Assembly: GCA_000635015.1 (NCBI GenBank)
Contig: JFMR01000045.1
Location: forward strand, 372,001 to 436,000
Length of the DNA stretch: 64,000 nt
Reading direction: 5' to 3'
DNA from: Prochlorococcus sp. scB243_498I20
GTDB taxonomy: Bacteria; Cyanobacteriota; Cyanobacteriia; PCC-6307; Cyanobiaceae
The notes below the pieces were generated by a model. It was not told where the DNA came from and ran no database searches. It saw only the letters and a list, made by a program, of their open reading frames with translations. Below are positions 15,241 through 25,847 of the stretch, one piece after another. The first letter of the stretch is position 1, and every line of letters begins with the position of its first letter. The position numbers and the translations under genes were made by a program.

Positions 15241-15852
15241 CTAGTTTCGATTTTTAGGTATATGTGATTCTAAAAATTTAGTTATTTCTTCAACACCCTT
15301 GCCTTTACTAAGGTTGGTGAAAAACCAAGGTTTCCCATTTCTCATAAATTCCGTATCACTTTTCATAATATTTAAATTTGCACCAACCATATCTGCTAAG
15401 TCAATTTTGTTTATTAATAATAAATCTGACCTTGTGATCCCTGGCCCACCTTTTCTAGGAATTTTGTCTCCTGCAGATACATCAATCACATATATTGATA
15501 AATCTACAAGTTCTGGGCTAAAACTTGATGCTAAATTATCACCTCCACTCTCTACAAAAACAAAATCTAAAGGATTATATTTGTTTTCTAAATCTAAAAC
15601 AGCATTTTTATTTAAAGAACAATCCTCTCTTATCGCTGTATGAGGACAACCTCCTGTCTCTACACCAATAATCCTTCCTTCCTCTAAAACTTTTTTATTT
15701 ATTAGAAAGTTAGCATCTTCTTTTGTGTATATATCATTGGTGACAACTGCTATTTCATAATTTATTTTTAGGCTTAAGCATAGATTCTCTACTAATGCAG
15801 TTTTTCCTGAGCCTACAGGCCCAGCAACTCCCACTCTCAATTTGCTGCTCAT
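15241..15852 (-). CDS. ureG: Urease accessory GTPase UreG
   Basis: 203-residue SIMIBI GTPase that drives nickel delivery to apo-urease with UreD, UreE and UreF. P-loop [14 protein letters not shown], the nickel-binding CPH in [22 protein letters not shown], and the NKIDLAD guanine-specificity motif are all present. Ends the ureEFG operon, 3 bases after ureF. Confidence 0.96.
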   Translation of the reverse strand: MSSKLRVGVAGPVGSGKTALVENLCLSLKINYEIAVVTNDIYTKEDANFLINKKVLEEGRIIGVETGGCPHTAIREDCSLNKNAVLDLENKYNPLDFVFVESGGDNLASSFSPELVDLSIYVIDVSAGDKIPRKGGPGITRSDLLLINKIDLADMVGANLNIMKSDTEFMRNGKPWFFTNLSKGKGVEEITKFLESHIPKNRN

Positions 15853-15855
15853 AAA

Positions 15856-16554
15856 TTAATTTCTAAAAAGTTTTGTATAAAGGTCATTATGATTTTGTTG
15901 TGCCATAGCTAAACCTACATTGCCAAAATAGATGTCATTAATTTCTTTGTCCATAATTTCTTTAGAAACTTTTGAAATTATTGTTAATAAATCTCGCTGA
16001 ATTAATTGTGCTTTTGTTGAACCAATAGGAATAATCCTCAATGCTGCACTAAGTTGGTTTGCACTCCACGAGTAGAAAAAATTCTCAACCATTTCTAACT
16101 TCGTAATTTCAAAACAATAACAAGCCCAACTCCACGCTAAAGGCCAGGAGTTTTTTTTATTTTTTTTATATAAATATTCAAATCCAAATTCTTTAATTAG
16201 ATCAAAGAGAGATTTTGACATTTGAGTTTGTTGTTCTCTCATTTCGATAGAGTCTTTTGATGAGAGGATCCATTTATCCAAACTCAATAGATTTTGCAAA
16301 TTAATTTTTAAATTTTTGCCTTCGTTTAACTCGTTAAAAATATCAAAAAAATCTAATAATAGTCTCGCATCTAGTCTAATCTGGCCAATTTCTAGTTCAT
16401 TTATGATTAATTCTTTTACCGAATTTGAGTCTTTTAAATCTTTAGTATTTAAGTAACTCTCTAATCCCTCCGAATAACAAAATCCTCCAACTGGTAAGTT
16501 AGGGCTTATTAATAAATATTTTAATAAGTGACTTTTACTCATGACTATGGGCAC
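15856..16554 (-). CDS. ureF: Urease accessory protein UreF
   Basis: 232-residue all-helical maturation factor that gates GTP hydrolysis by UreG in the UreDFG complex. The N-terminal family signature SPNLPVGGFCYSEGLE and the late SAALRIIPIGSTKAQ are clear. Overlaps the 3' end of ureE by 20 bases. Confidence 0.93.
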   Translation of the reverse strand: MPIVMSKSHLLKYLLISPNLPVGGFCYSEGLESYLNTKDLKDSNSVKELIINELEIGQIRLDARLLLDFFDIFNELNEGKNLKINLQNLLSLDKWILSSKDSIEMREQQTQMSKSLFDLIKEFGFEYLYKKNKKNSWPLAWSWACYCFEITKLEMVENFFYSWSANQLSAALRIIPIGSTKAQLIQRDLLTIISKVSKEIMDKEINDIYFGNVGLAMAQQNHNDLYTKLFRN

Positions 16555-16990
16555 CTCTTTCTGGAAAAAATTTTTTCTGGGTATTTACTATGTCAACATT
16601 AAAATTTTTAAGCATATTTTCAATTACGTAATCATTTTTTGTTAGAAGAATGTCTTCTTCAATTTCTACTTCTACATGCCTATTCCCTAGATGATAAGCA
16701 GTTTTAATAAGTTCAATTTTTGAATTTGAACTTATTTCAAGTAAATTTTCAGTTTTGGCAATTATCTCTATATAAAAATTGAATTCATTAGTTAAAAGAA
16801 TATCACCATCATTTAATTTGCCCTCTCTTGGTAATTGTAAGATTATTTCTTGATCACAATCGGTTAATCTTTTACCACGTAAGATTCTTCTTTCATCTGA
16901 ACTTAGGGTAAGTTTTAAAAATGAACCTAATCTTGGTTTTTTCTTGATCCAATCAGTTACAACTATTTGTTTATTCATTCTCATAATCAA
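16535..16990 (-). CDS. ureE: Urease accessory nickel chaperone UreE
   Basis: 151-residue nickel metallochaperone. The C-terminal domain shows the metal-binding His in TAYHLGNRHVEVEIEED and the short tail HSHE; it lacks the long His-rich tail of some bacteria. Three nearby Met codons (16990, 16984, 16978) are possible starts; MNKQIVVTDW at 16978 is a reasonable alternative. Divergent from ureD across 42 bases. Confidence 0.9.
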   Translation of the reverse strand: MIMRMNKQIVVTDWIKKKPRLGSFLKLTLSSDERRILRGKRLTDCDQEIILQLPREGKLNDGDILLTNEFNFYIEIIAKTENLLEISSNSKIELIKTAYHLGNRHVEVEIEEDILLTKNDYVIENMLKNFNVDIVNTQKKFFPERGAHSHE

Positions 16991-16999
16991 AATTTTTGG

Positions 17000-17016
17000 T
17001 TACTTTAATTTAGTAA
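17000..17016. promoter_or_regulatory. Palindrome in the ureE-ureD divergent spacer
   Basis: TTACTTTAATTTAGTAA reads almost the same on both strands and is centred in the 42-base spacer between the two divergent urease operons. It may be a shared operator; it does not match the GTA-N8-TAC NtcA pattern. Confidence 0.3.
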
Positions 17017-17032
17017 TTAAAGAAAACAATTT

Positions 17033-17935
17033 ATGATTAAAAATCCTTGGGAAGGTAATTGTTTCTTAAATTTTTTCAATAATAAAACAAGTTTAGGAAA
17101 TGTTGATAAAACAATCTTTAAATCTAAATCAACTTCGCCTTACAAGTTATTGAAGTCTACTCATGATAAGGAGGGCAGATGCATTTTACCTGTTCTTCAT
17201 ACAGCAGGGGGATTGGTTGGAGGAGATTTACTTGAGTTTGAAGTGAATCTCGAAAAAAACTCTAAGGTTTTGTTGACTACTTCTTCAGCTCAGAAAGTAT
17301 ATGGATCTGTTGGAAGATCTAAAATTAATCCAAAAGGAAGTTTTTCAAAGCAAAAAAATCTCATAAATATTCTTGATAACTCTCATTTGGAATATCTGCC
17401 TCAAGAAACCATTATCTTTGCAAATGGTTTATATGATCAAAAGTTTAAAGTGTCAATTTCAGAAACTTCAAGTTTTTTATTTACGGATTTAATAAGACTT
17501 GGAAGATCTTCTTCCGGAGAATCTATTGAGAGTGGAGTTTTTAGGTCTAAATTAGAAATTATAAGAAATAATGATTTATATGATGATTGGGAATATGTTG
17601 ATCAAATTCAATTATCTAAAGCATGTTTTGATGCAAAGTCAGGCATGGATTACATGCCTGTTTTTGGATCATTAATTTGGATTTGCGAAAAAGATTTTTC
17701 CAAGTCAAAAATAAATAATCTTGTGAGAAATATAAAAAAGATTTTCAATGAAACTGATAATCATTTATCAATTGGAATCCTTGAAAATGGAATCTCTGTA
17801 CGATTCCTAGGGAGTTCTTCTCAAGATGCTAGGAAATGTTTTTTTTGTATTTGGAAACAAATTAGGTCTGTTTGTGGATTTTCTGAGCCAAAATATCAAG
17901 GTGTATGGCCTTTACAAGATTCTATGAATTATTAA
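17033..17935 (+). CDS. ureD: Urease accessory protein UreD
   Basis: 300-residue scaffold (UreH in some species) that binds apo-urease and docks UreF/UreG during nickel insertion. Family features include [32 protein letters not shown] and [18 protein letters not shown]. First gene of the plus-strand ureDABC operon. Confidence 0.94.
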   Translation: MIKNPWEGNCFLNFFNNKTSLGNVDKTIFKSKSTSPYKLLKSTHDKEGRCILPVLHTAGGLVGGDLLEFEVNLEKNSKVLLTTSSAQKVYGSVGRSKINPKGSFSKQKNLINILDNSHLEYLPQETIIFANGLYDQKFKVSISETSSFLFTDLIRLGRSSSGESIESGVFRSKLEIIRNNDLYDDWEYVDQIQLSKACFDAKSGMDYMPVFGSLIWICEKDFSKSKINNLVRNIKKIFNETDNHLSIGILENGISVRFLGSSSQDARKCFFCIWKQIRSVCGFSEPKYQGVWPLQDSMNY

Positions 17936-17985
17936 TTATGTTCAGAAAGAACCTTTTTTAAGAATTTATAGATTAATTTTTTATT

Positions 17986-18288
17986 ATGCATCTTTCACCT
18001 CAAGAAAAGGATAAATTATTGATTTTTTCTGCTGCGCTTTTAGCTGAAAGAAGGCTTAATCGAGGTCTAAAGCTTAATTATCCTGAAACAATTGCTTTTT
18101 TGAGTTTTCAGGTTCTTGAAGGAGCTCGAGATGGAAAAAGTGTAAGTCAATTAATGTCAGAGGGAACTACCTGGCTTTCAAAATCACAAGTTATGGAGGG
18201 CATTCCTGAAATGGTTGATGAAGTTCAAATAGAAGCTGTTTTTCCTGATGGAACTAAATTAGTTACTATTCACAATCCTATTAATTAG
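17986..18288 (+). CDS. ureA: Urease gamma subunit UreA
   Basis: 100 residues, the standard length of the small structural subunit. It has [28 protein letters not shown]-type segment (here [12 protein letters not shown]) and the end [17 protein letters not shown] ([17 protein letters not shown]). Two bases separate it from ureB. Confidence 0.97.
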   Translation: MHLSPQEKDKLLIFSAALLAERRLNRGLKLNYPETIAFLSFQVLEGARDGKSVSQLMSEGTTWLSKSQVMEGIPEMVDEVQIEAVFPDGTKLVTIHNPIN

Positions 18289-18290
18289 TT

Positions 18291-18611
18291 ATGAGTAATT
18301 TAATCCCTGGCCAAATAATTCCTGAACAAGGAGAAATCGAATTAAATCTTGGTAAGAAAGTTAAAACAGTAACAGTTTCTAATTCTGGAGATAGACCTGT
18401 GCAAGTGGGATCTCATTATCATTTTTTTGAAGCTAATAAGGCTTTGATTTTTGATCGAGAATTAACACTTGGTATGCGCCTTGATATTCCTGCTGGAACA
18501 GCAATTAGATTTGAACCTGGAGATACAACAGATGTCAAATTAGTTCCATATACAGGTTTAAGAACTGTATATGGTTTTAATTCATTAGTTAACGGTTCTT
18601 TAGATAATTAA
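18291..18611 (+). CDS. ureB: Urease beta subunit UreB
   Basis: 106-residue beta subunit, with the family hallmarks [19 protein letters not shown] and [12 protein letters not shown]. It forms the (UreABC)3 urease trimer with UreA and UreC. Start 3 bases after ureA stop. Confidence 0.97.
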   Translation: MSNLIPGQIIPEQGEIELNLGKKVKTVTVSNSGDRPVQVGSHYHFFEANKALIFDRELTLGMRLDIPAGTAIRFEPGDTTDVKLVPYTGLRTVYGFNSLVNGSLDN

Positions 18612-18615
18612 AATT

Positions 18616-20325
18616 ATGTCCTATAAAATTGATAGAAATACTTATGCTCAAACTTACGGCCCCACTACCGGGGATAGAGTAAGGCTTGCAGATACCGAAC
18701 TATTTATTGAAGTAGAAAAGGATTTAACTACTTACGGAGACGAAGTTAAATTCGGAGGAGGTAAAGTTATTCGAGATGGTATGGGACAATCTCAAGTGAC
18801 AAGAGGAGATGGAGCTGTAGATACTGTAATAACTAATGCTTTGATCGTAGATTGGTGGGGAATAATTAAGGCTGATGTCGGAATAAAAGATGGAAAGATT
18901 TTTGAAATCGGTAAGGCTGGTAATCCCGATGTACAGGATAAAGTCGATATTGTTATTGGTGCATCAACAGAAGTAATAGCTGGAGAAGGTCATATCCTTA
19001 CTGCAGGTTCAATAGATACTCACATTCACTTTATCTGTCCCCAACAAATTGAGACATCACTAGCTTCAGGAATTACAACTATGTTAGGGGGAGGAACTGG
19101 ACCTGCAACTGGCACAAATGCCACAACCTGTACTCCTGGATCTTTTCATATTTCTCGAATGCTTCAATCTGCAGAAGCATTTCCTATGAATTTAGGCTTT
19201 TTTGGTAAAGGCAATTCAACAAACGAAAGAAATCTTATTGATCAAGTTGAAGCTGGTGCATGTGGATTGAAGCTTCACGAGGATTGGGGAACGACTCCTT
19301 CCACCATAAATTCATGTCTTAATGTTGCAGATAAATTTGATGTTCAAGTTTGTATTCACACTGATACTTTAAATGAGGCAGGTTTTGTTGAAGATACCAT
19401 CAATGCTATTGCTGGAAGAACAATTCATACTTTTCATACCGAAGGAGCGGGTGGAGGTCATGCCCCAGATATTATTAAGATCTGTGGAGAAAATAATGTT
19501 CTTCCAAGCAGTACTAATCCAACAAGACCCTATACGAGGAATACCTTAGAAGAGCATCTTGACATGTTAATGGTTTGTCATCATTTAGATTCTAAAATTC
19601 CAGAAGATATTGCATTTGCTGAATCACGGATAAGAAGAGAAACTATTGCTGCGGAAGATATCCTGCATGATATGGGCGCCTTCTCAATTATTGCTAGTGA
19701 CTCTCAAGCTATGGGAAGAGTGGGTGAAGTAATTCTAAGAACTTTTCAAACTGCTCATAAAATGAAAGTACAAAGGGGACCTCTATCACAGGATTCTGAT
19801 AGGAATGATAATTACAGAGTTAAGAGATACATTTCCAAAGTCACAATTAACCCTGCTATAGCTCATGGTATTAATAAATATGTTGGGTCTATAGAAAAGG
19901 GAAAAATTGCAGATTTAGTATTGTGGAAACCTTCGTTTTTTGCAGTTAAGCCTGAATTAGTTGTCAAAGGAGGATCTATAGTTTGGTCTCAAATGGGAGA
20001 TGCAAATGCTTCAATTCCAACTCCAGGTCCTGTACATGGCCGACCTATGTTTGCAAGTTTCGGCCAATCTCTAATTAAGAGTTCTTTTACTTTTTTAAGT
20101 AAAAGTTCAATTGATCAAAATATTCCAAAAAAATTAGGATTACAAAAAAACTGTATTGCTGTAGAAAATACCAGAAATATTAATAAATCACATTTAAAAC
20201 TTAATAGTAAACTTCCTAATATTTCAGTTGATCCTCAAACTTATGAAGTTTTTTCTGATGGTGAACTTCTTACTTGTGAACCTCTTGATGAAGTTCCAAT
20301 GGCTCAAAGGTACTTTTTACTTTAG
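18616..20325 (+). CDS. ureC: Urease alpha (catalytic) subunit UreC
   Basis: 569-residue nickel hydrolase converting urea to ammonia and carbamate. Nickel ligands are visible: HIH in DTHIHFICP, the carbamylated Lys in GLKLHEDWG, His in [14 protein letters not shown], His in [12 protein letters not shown], and Asp in [12 protein letters not shown]; the mobile-flap catalytic His is in MVCHHLDS. All catalytic residues are intact and the length is the family norm. Supplies ammonia from urea imported by Urt. Its last codons overlap by 4 bases the convergent gpgS. Confidence 0.98.
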   Translation: MSYKIDRNTYAQTYGPTTGDRVRLADTELFIEVEKDLTTYGDEVKFGGGKVIRDGMGQSQVTRGDGAVDTVITNALIVDWWGIIKADVGIKDGKIFEIGKAGNPDVQDKVDIVIGASTEVIAGEGHILTAGSIDTHIHFICPQQIETSLASGITTMLGGGTGPATGTNATTCTPGSFHISRMLQSAEAFPMNLGFFGKGNSTNERNLIDQVEAGACGLKLHEDWGTTPSTINSCLNVADKFDVQVCIHTDTLNEAGFVEDTINAIAGRTIHTFHTEGAGGGHAPDIIKICGENNVLPSSTNPTRPYTRNTLEEHLDMLMVCHHLDSKIPEDIAFAESRIRRETIAAEDILHDMGAFSIIASDSQAMGRVGEVILRTFQTAHKMKVQRGPLSQDSDRNDNYRVKRYISKVTINPAIAHGINKYVGSIEKGKIADLVLWKPSFFAVKPELVVKGGSIVWSQMGDANASIPTPGPVHGRPMFASFGQSLIKSSFTFLSKSSIDQNIPKKLGLQKNCIAVENTRNINKSHLKLNSKLPNISVDPQTYEVFSDGELLTCEPLDEVPMAQRYFLL

Positions 20326-21548
20326 AAGTTTTTAATTAATTCTTTTTCACTTATCTTTATATCTTTTGATCCCGCAATAGCTAAATCTTCTTGCAGTTTG
20401 TTTTCACAAGATAGAACTCTTGACCAACTTGGTAATTGAAGTGTAGTAGGACAAGCCAGATAATCTTCTGTAGCAGGTCTTAATAGTTTCGCAAACTTTT
20501 GTACTGATAATTCTTCTTCATGCCTATCGTATGGAAGTTGATTTACTGCTGAATCTAATCCAAATTGTTTTACCCGATCTTCTCCAACTCTTTTATAGAG
20601 AACTTCTAAAGTTGCTAGTTGAGTGCTAGTTAAGGTCTCGGCTTGATGTTCCATGAGACCTCTTAAAACACTTGAAAGTATTTCTGTACACATTTTTTGC
20701 AATCCTTCTTTAGAAGAATCTCCTATATTCTTATGTTTATGATCAAATAATCCTAAGTCAACCTGGGCTATTTTGGATGTCCTTACGTTTCTATAAACCT
20801 CTGATAGTAAACCTATCTCTAAACCCCAGTCACAAGGTATTCTTAAATTCATAGCAAGGTCTTTAGTAAAAGCAAACTCACCTGCTAATGGATATCTAAA
20901 TGATTGAAGATATTGTAAAAACGGACCCTTACCAACTAACTGCTCAAGACTTGCTAATAATGGACCAACGAATAATCTTGTTGCTCTGCCTTGCAATTGA
21001 TTTGTTTCTAGAGATAACCTACTATAAAAAGCTTTTACATATGATATTCCATATGATTCATCCAGAAGTGGAAGTATCATTCTTGAGGGATATAAAGGAC
21101 TAAAAGTTCTTATATCAGCATCAAAAAGAGCAACAACTTCTGATTTTCTAGTCGCAACTCCTATGCCTTGCCATACAGCCCATCCTTTACCTGGAGTTCC
21201 TAAAAGTTCTAATCCATTTTTTTCTTGGCTTTTTAATAGCTCAATTACAGAGGGCGAATTAGTCCATTGAACGTGAACTGGGAATGGCATTGAGTCAAAA
21301 AATGATTTTGCTGCCTTAACTTGGTCAACAGTTTTTGCTGAGAGAGCAATTACTAATTCATTTAAGCCTGTAAGGTTTTTTAAAACTTCTCTTATATCTT
21401 TTAATGCTGGACGCTCAAACTCTTCATATAAGCAAGGTATTAAAATGCTAGTTGATCTTCTTTTAAGACTTTTGTTTAATTCTTTAAGTAAATTTCCAGT
21501 AACTCCGTATTCATGTATTGTTGTGATTAAACCTTGTTGAAAGTCCAT
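20322..21548 (-). CDS. gpgS: Glucosyl-3-phosphoglycerate synthase GpgS
   Basis: 408-residue GT81-type glycosyltransferase that joins NDP-glucose to 3-phosphoglycerate, the first step in making the compatible solute glucosylglycerate. It has [15 protein letters not shown] at the nucleotide-binding start, [18 protein letters not shown], the metal-binding DAD in [11 protein letters not shown] and [13 protein letters not shown] with [11 protein letters not shown]. Divergent from the phosphorylase-gpgP-glycerate kinase operon and convergent with ureC. Confidence 0.9.
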   Translation of the reverse strand: MDFQQGLITTIHEYGVTGNLLKELNKSLKRRSTSILIPCLYEEFERPALKDIREVLKNLTGLNELVIALSAKTVDQVKAAKSFFDSMPFPVHVQWTNSPSVIELLKSQEKNGLELLGTPGKGWAVWQGIGVATRKSEVVALFDADIRTFSPLYPSRMILPLLDESYGISYVKAFYSRLSLETNQLQGRATRLFVGPLLASLEQLVGKGPFLQYLQSFRYPLAGEFAFTKDLAMNLRIPCDWGLEIGLLSEVYRNVRTSKIAQVDLGLFDHKHKNIGDSSKEGLQKMCTEILSSVLRGLMEHQAETLTSTQLATLEVLYKRVGEDRVKQFGLDSAVNQLPYDRHEEELSVQKFAKLLRPATEDYLACPTTLQLPSWSRVLSCENKLQEDLAIAGSKDIKISEKELIKNF

Positions 21549-21598
21549 TTTCTAATTGATGTGCAGAATGGTATTAATACTTCGATGATTTTTTCAAA

Positions 21599-23359
21599 GT
21601 GAAGCAAATTGATTCAGAGAAAAAATTAGATAGATTAAAAATTGATAAATTGTTAAAAACAATTTATTCAAATCATACTACAGAAGAAATTAATTTTATT
21701 TCAAACCAATTATTACAGATTTTAGATGATTTCTCAGAGAAATCTGCTTATGAAGAAATAAGAGATAAGGAAAGATGGAATGAATCTCATTCGGTTTTGA
21801 TAACTTATGCAGATAGTATTTATAAAAATGGCGAGGCAACACTAATAACTCTTAGTGAGTTATTAAGTAAAAATTTTGGCAGTCTTTCTAAAGTTGTACA
21901 TATTCTTCCTTTTTTAAAATCCACAAGTGATGGAGGTTTTGCAGTCTCAAGTTATGATTCTTTAGAAGAAAAATTTGGTGGTTGGGATGATCTCAAAAGT
22001 ATTTCTAAAAATCATGATTTGATGGCTGATTTAGTACTAAACCATGTCTCATCATCTCACCCATGGGTTCAACAATTTATTAAATCACAAGAACCAGGCA
22101 TATCAAATGTTTTTTCACCGAAGCAAAATCTTGACTGGTCAAATGTAGTTAGGCCTAGAAGTTCTTCTTTGTTTTCTCAAATAAATACTGAGGATGGCCC
22201 TAAACAAGTTTGGACAACTTTTGGTCCAGATCAAATTGATTTGAATTGGCAAAATCCAAAAATGACTCTTGAGTTCTTACATTTAATTATTACTTATTTA
22301 TCTAATGGAATTAAATGGTTCAGGCTTGATGCTGTAGGTTTCATTTGGAAGGAATCAGGGACAACTTGCTTGCATTTACCTAAAGCTCATTCAATTGTGA
22401 AACTCTTAAGATTTCTTTTAAATAATCTTCTTGAAGATGGAGTTTTAATAACAGAAACTAATGTTCCTCAGAAGGAAAATCTATCTTATCTGATTCCTGA
22501 TGATGAAGCTCATATGGCATATAATTTTCCATTGCCTCCTCTTCTCCTAGAGGCAATTATTACTTCAAGAGCTGATATTCTAAATTCATGGATATTTGAT
22601 TGGCCAATATTACCTGAAGAGACTACATTATTTAATTTCACTGCATCACATGATGGGGTTGGTTTAAGAGCTCTAGAGGGATTAATGAATGAGCAGAGAA
22701 TTAAAGATTTATTAATTAATTGTGAAAAGAGGGGAGGCCTGGTAAGTCATAGACGTTTATCAAATGGTGATGATAAACCCTATGAATTGAATATTAGTTG
22801 GTGGAGCGCAATGGAAGACTCCAGTAGAGATTCTAAAAGATATCAATATGAAAGATTTATTTTGAGTCAATTAATTGTAATGTCTTTGAAAGGAGTCCCT
22901 GCATTTTATTTACCAGCATTACTAGCTTCGGAAAATGATATCAAAAGTTTTTCTATGACAGGTCAAAGAAGAGACCTTAATAGGGAAAAGTTTAAATCAG
23001 AGAATCTTATAGCCGTTTTAAATAATCCTGAATCTAATGCTAATAAAAACTTAAAATATCTTCGTAATGCTATGGATGTCAGATCAAAATTAAAGCAATT
23101 TCATCCTTGTTCAAAAATGAAATGTTTGTCTAAAGGTAGAAGTGATATTGTTGTAATCAAAAGAGGTAAAGGTCCTGAGTCTGTTTTTGCAATACATAAT
23201 ATGACTGAAAATAAAATTAATTATCAATTAAATGATGATGATCTACCAAAAATAATTGATCATGATTTCAATACCCATGATTTTTTAACATCCACCAAAT
23301 ACAATTACAAAAATATTAGTCTTGATCCTTTTCAAGTAATTTGGCTTAGTGCTTTATAG
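21599..23359 (+). CDS. GH13 sucrose phosphorylase-like enzyme, probable glucosylglycerate phosphorylase
   Basis: 586-residue alpha-amylase-superfamily enzyme. The catalytic regions are WFRLDAVGFIWKE (Asp nucleophile), LITETNVP (Glu acid/base) and TASHDGVGLR (transition-state Asp), plus LVLNHVSSSHPW near the N-terminus; this is the GH13 subfamily 18 pattern, which includes sucrose and glucosylglycerate phosphorylases. Lying between gpgS and gpgP, and followed by glycerate kinase, the glucosylglycerate substrate is the best inference: it would give glucose-1-phosphate and glycerate. GTG start at 21599. Confidence 0.8.
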   Translation: MKQIDSEKKLDRLKIDKLLKTIYSNHTTEEINFISNQLLQILDDFSEKSAYEEIRDKERWNESHSVLITYADSIYKNGEATLITLSELLSKNFGSLSKVVHILPFLKSTSDGGFAVSSYDSLEEKFGGWDDLKSISKNHDLMADLVLNHVSSSHPWVQQFIKSQEPGISNVFSPKQNLDWSNVVRPRSSSLFSQINTEDGPKQVWTTFGPDQIDLNWQNPKMTLEFLHLIITYLSNGIKWFRLDAVGFIWKESGTTCLHLPKAHSIVKLLRFLLNNLLEDGVLITETNVPQKENLSYLIPDDEAHMAYNFPLPPLLLEAIITSRADILNSWIFDWPILPEETTLFNFTASHDGVGLRALEGLMNEQRIKDLLINCEKRGGLVSHRRLSNGDDKPYELNISWWSAMEDSSRDSKRYQYERFILSQLIVMSLKGVPAFYLPALLASENDIKSFSMTGQRRDLNREKFKSENLIAVLNNPESNANKNLKYLRNAMDVRSKLKQFHPCSKMKCLSKGRSDIVVIKRGKGPESVFAIHNMTENKINYQLNDDDLPKIIDHDFNTHDFLTSTKYNYKNISLDPFQVIWLSAL

Positions 23360-23368
23360 ATTATAGAT

Positions 23369-24166
23369 ATGTTAGAAAATTCTTCTATTTGGGTAGTAAG
23401 TGATGTAGATGGTACCTTAATGGATCACTCATATGATTTATCGCCTGCTAAGGAAACAATAAAAAAACTACAAAAATTATCAATACCCGTAATTCTTTGT
23501 ACAAGCAAAACCGCTTCTGAAGTAAAAGTTATTAGAGAGGAACTTAACTTGACGGATCCATATATTGTTGAGAATGGTGCAGCAATATATGGTGAATCCC
23601 TTAAAAGAGTAAATGGAGAAATTATTCTTGGAATAAATTACAAATCTCTTGAAGAAATCTTAAATTTTATTTCTAATGAAATCGACTATAAACTTACTCC
23701 TCTTAATAATCTCACTGATCAAGAAGCTACTCAGCTCACAGGTTTAGAGGGCAACTCATTGAACTTAATGCGTGATAGGCATTGGAGCATGCCTTTTTTA
23801 AATCCGCCAAGTTATTTAGAAGAGAAAATTAGTAGTTGTTGTAAAAAGTTCAATGTTGATATTTTTAAGGGAAATAGAATGAGTCACTTATTATCTACAA
23901 AATCGAATAAAGGTAAAGCAATAAATGCTCTTAAAGAATATTCGAATGTTCAAGATATTAAAATTATAGGTTTAGGCGATTCTCCAAATGATTTGCCTCT
24001 ACTTTTAAACTCAGATATTAAGATTGTAATCCCTAGTATAGATGGACCTAACTTAAATTTAATAGATAAATTAAAAGATTTGGAATTTACTTTGGCTTCC
24101 GAACCAAATGGATATGGCTGGAAAAATGAAATCAATAAACTGATAAATAGGCGAGAACTAATTTAG
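23369..24166 (+). CDS. gpgP: Glucosyl-3-phosphoglycerate phosphatase GpgP (HAD family)
   Basis: 265-residue HAD-IIB hydrolase of the mannosyl-3-phosphoglycerate phosphatase group. Motif I is VSDVDGTLMDH, motif II includes LCTSKTASEV, and motif IV GLGDSPNDLPLL with its two Asp. It would remove phosphate from glucosyl-3-phosphoglycerate made by GpgS to yield glucosylglycerate. Starts 9 bases after the phosphorylase gene. Confidence 0.85.
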   Translation: MLENSSIWVVSDVDGTLMDHSYDLSPAKETIKKLQKLSIPVILCTSKTASEVKVIREELNLTDPYIVENGAAIYGESLKRVNGEIILGINYKSLEEILNFISNEIDYKLTPLNNLTDQEATQLTGLEGNSLNLMRDRHWSMPFLNPPSYLEEKISSCCKKFNVDIFKGNRMSHLLSTKSNKGKAINALKEYSNVQDIKIIGLGDSPNDLPLLLNSDIKIVIPSIDGPNLNLIDKLKDLEFTLASEPNGYGWKNEINKLINRRELI

Positions 24167-24170
24167 GAAA

Positions 24171-25115
24171 ATGAATGGTTTAAATATTAATTTTCCTCTT
24201 GATAAATTTGAAAAATTAATTATTGATATTGGTTGGGAATCCTTAGATGATTGGTTCAATTTTTGGAATAATCAAAGAAATATTCTTTCAATTGATCAAT
24301 ACTGGAGCAATAAAGTAAATGATGATTGGATTTGGGGTTTGGCTTTACCTCTTTTATCTCATGCTTATAAATTTCAAAATAATTTTTCTGATAGAAAAAT
24401 ACTTGGAATTTCAGCTCTACCTGGTACAGGAAAAACAACGCTAGGTAAATGGCTGGAAGCTATATCTTTAAAATTAAACTTCAAAATTGCAGTTATTTCA
24501 ATTGACGATTTTTATCTCCCATCAAATGAAATGAAATTAGCAATTAAAAATAACCCTTGGAATGTTTCAAGAGGGTTTCCTGGTAGTCACTCAGTAAAAT
24601 TAATGCATGAAAAACTATTAAATTGGAAGATAAATGGAGAATTAAATGTACCAGTTTTCGATAAATCTTTAAGAAATGGATTAGGAGATAGATCTCATTG
24701 GAGATTAGATAACCCTGATATATTAATTATTGAGGGATGGTTTTTGGGAATTAAACCTTATTCTATTGACATAACTGATCGACCCATATATACATCAAAT
24801 TTGAGTCTTCATGAATCATCTTATGTATTAAAAATTCAAAATAACCTAAACGAATATTTAGATATTTGGACTTTAATAGACAATATTTGGCACTTAAAGC
24901 CCTTGAAGATTGAATATATGAATATATGGAAAACAAATCAGGAAAAAGAAATGTTTTTACAGAAAGGTAACGCCCTTAAAGATGAAAAATTATCTAATTT
25001 CTTGAGAATGCTTAATGTCTCAATTCCTCATAAAAGTTTTGATGCTATAAATTCCTATGCGCTTTTATTAATTGATCAAGAAAGAAAGTTAGTTGAGGCT
25101 GGATTGAATTTATAG
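24171..25115 (+). CDS. D-glycerate 3-kinase (GLYK type)
   Basis: 314-residue P-loop kinase: Walker A SALPGTGKTTLGKWL, then SIDDFYLPSNEM and SRGFPGSHSVKLM, and the Walker-B-like LIIEGWFLG, as in plant/cyanobacterial glycerate kinases. Phosphorylates glycerate to 3-phosphoglycerate, serving photorespiration and here able to recycle glycerate released by the upstream phosphorylase. Four bases after gpgP, so likely the last gene of this operon. Confidence 0.85.
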   Translation: MNGLNINFPLDKFEKLIIDIGWESLDDWFNFWNNQRNILSIDQYWSNKVNDDWIWGLALPLLSHAYKFQNNFSDRKILGISALPGTGKTTLGKWLEAISLKLNFKIAVISIDDFYLPSNEMKLAIKNNPWNVSRGFPGSHSVKLMHEKLLNWKINGELNVPVFDKSLRNGLGDRSHWRLDNPDILIIEGWFLGIKPYSIDITDRPIYTSNLSLHESSYVLKIQNNLNEYLDIWTLIDNIWHLKPLKIEYMNIWKTNQEKEMFLQKGNALKDEKLSNFLRMLNVSIPHKSFDAINSYALLLIDQERKLVEAGLNL

Positions 25116-25204
25116 CATTATCAAATTTCTTTTTTTTTCAGTAATTTTTTATACATTATTTTTAGCTCTGAATAGTGTTTAATAAAAGATATTTTTTCTA
25201 AAGG

Positions 25205-25432
25205 ATGGTTGAGTTTTCTTACAAAAATGAAGGCTGTAGGATGGTTGTTTTGAGATGTATTGGTCCATCAAATTTTTTCTTAGAGAGAGTTTTATTTCCA
25301 ACTGACATTCTTACTTTTATGGCCCCAAATGATTCAAGAGTTGAAATCTGGGGAAATGAATTATATGGCCCTAAGTTGGAAGAGAGAATAAGAATTTCTG
25401 CTGATAATGAAGATTCGACTTTAGTTGCATAG
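25205..25432 (+). CDS. DUF1830 family protein
   Basis: 75-residue soluble protein matching the cyanobacterial DUF1830 pattern: CRMVVLRCIGPSNFFLERVL, then PTDILTFMAPNDSRVEIWG. Function unknown. Alone on its transcript, preceded by a short AT-rich spacer. Confidence 0.75.
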   Translation: MVEFSYKNEGCRMVVLRCIGPSNFFLERVLFPTDILTFMAPNDSRVEIWGNELYGPKLEERIRISADNEDSTLVA

Positions 25433-25521
25433 AATAGATATCATCTAATTGTCTTCGAGTCAAAATTTTTTGCAAATACCTATTTTTTATTGATATTATC
25501 AAACTAGTTTTAGTCTTACAG

Positions 25522-25647
25522 ATGTCTTATTTTTCTTCTTTTGCTATAGGCGGTTTTGTTCCTTCTGCAGCTATAGCTGGAGTTTTACTTTTAGTTGGGT
25601 TAGGAGCCTTCTTTTATCTTGGTATTAAAGGGCCCACCGATTATTAA
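25522..25647 (+). CDS. 41-residue single-helix membrane protein, thylakoid-type
   Basis: ATG at 25522, TAA at 25645-25647. One Gly/Ala/Leu-rich helix (AAIAGVLLLVGLGAFFYLG) with a short N-terminal part and the tail IKGPTDY. The layout is like low-molecular-mass photosystem or NDH subunits, but I do not match it to a named one. Clean initiation region and conserved-looking ends support a real gene. Confidence 0.6.
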   Translation: MSYFSSFAIGGFVPSAAIAGVLLLVGLGAFFYLGIKGPTDY

Positions 25648-25704
25648 AAATGAGTCAATGAACAATTTTTAATTTTTGATAACCAGCTTGATTGAGTTAA
25701 CACT

Positions 25705-25839
25705 ATGGATTTAACAACTATTTTATTTATATTAAGTTTACCTTTCGTTTTATTAACAGCTTATTTTGGGACTAAAAATGATTTTTACGAGAGTGAAAAC
25801 TATAAAGGTGATGGTTGTGCTCACGATGTTAAAAGATAA
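25705..25839 (+). CDS. 44-residue membrane peptide
   Basis: ATG at 25705, TAA at 25837-25839. Hydrophobic helix TILFILSLPFVLLTAYF, then a polar tail with NDFYESENYKGDGCAHDVKR. Same strand as, and 57 bases after, the preceding small gene; it ends 8 bases before a convergent gene. Unknown. Confidence 0.5.
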   Translation: MDLTTILFILSLPFVLLTAYFGTKNDFYESENYKGDGCAHDVKR

Positions 25840-25847
25840 CTTTATTA

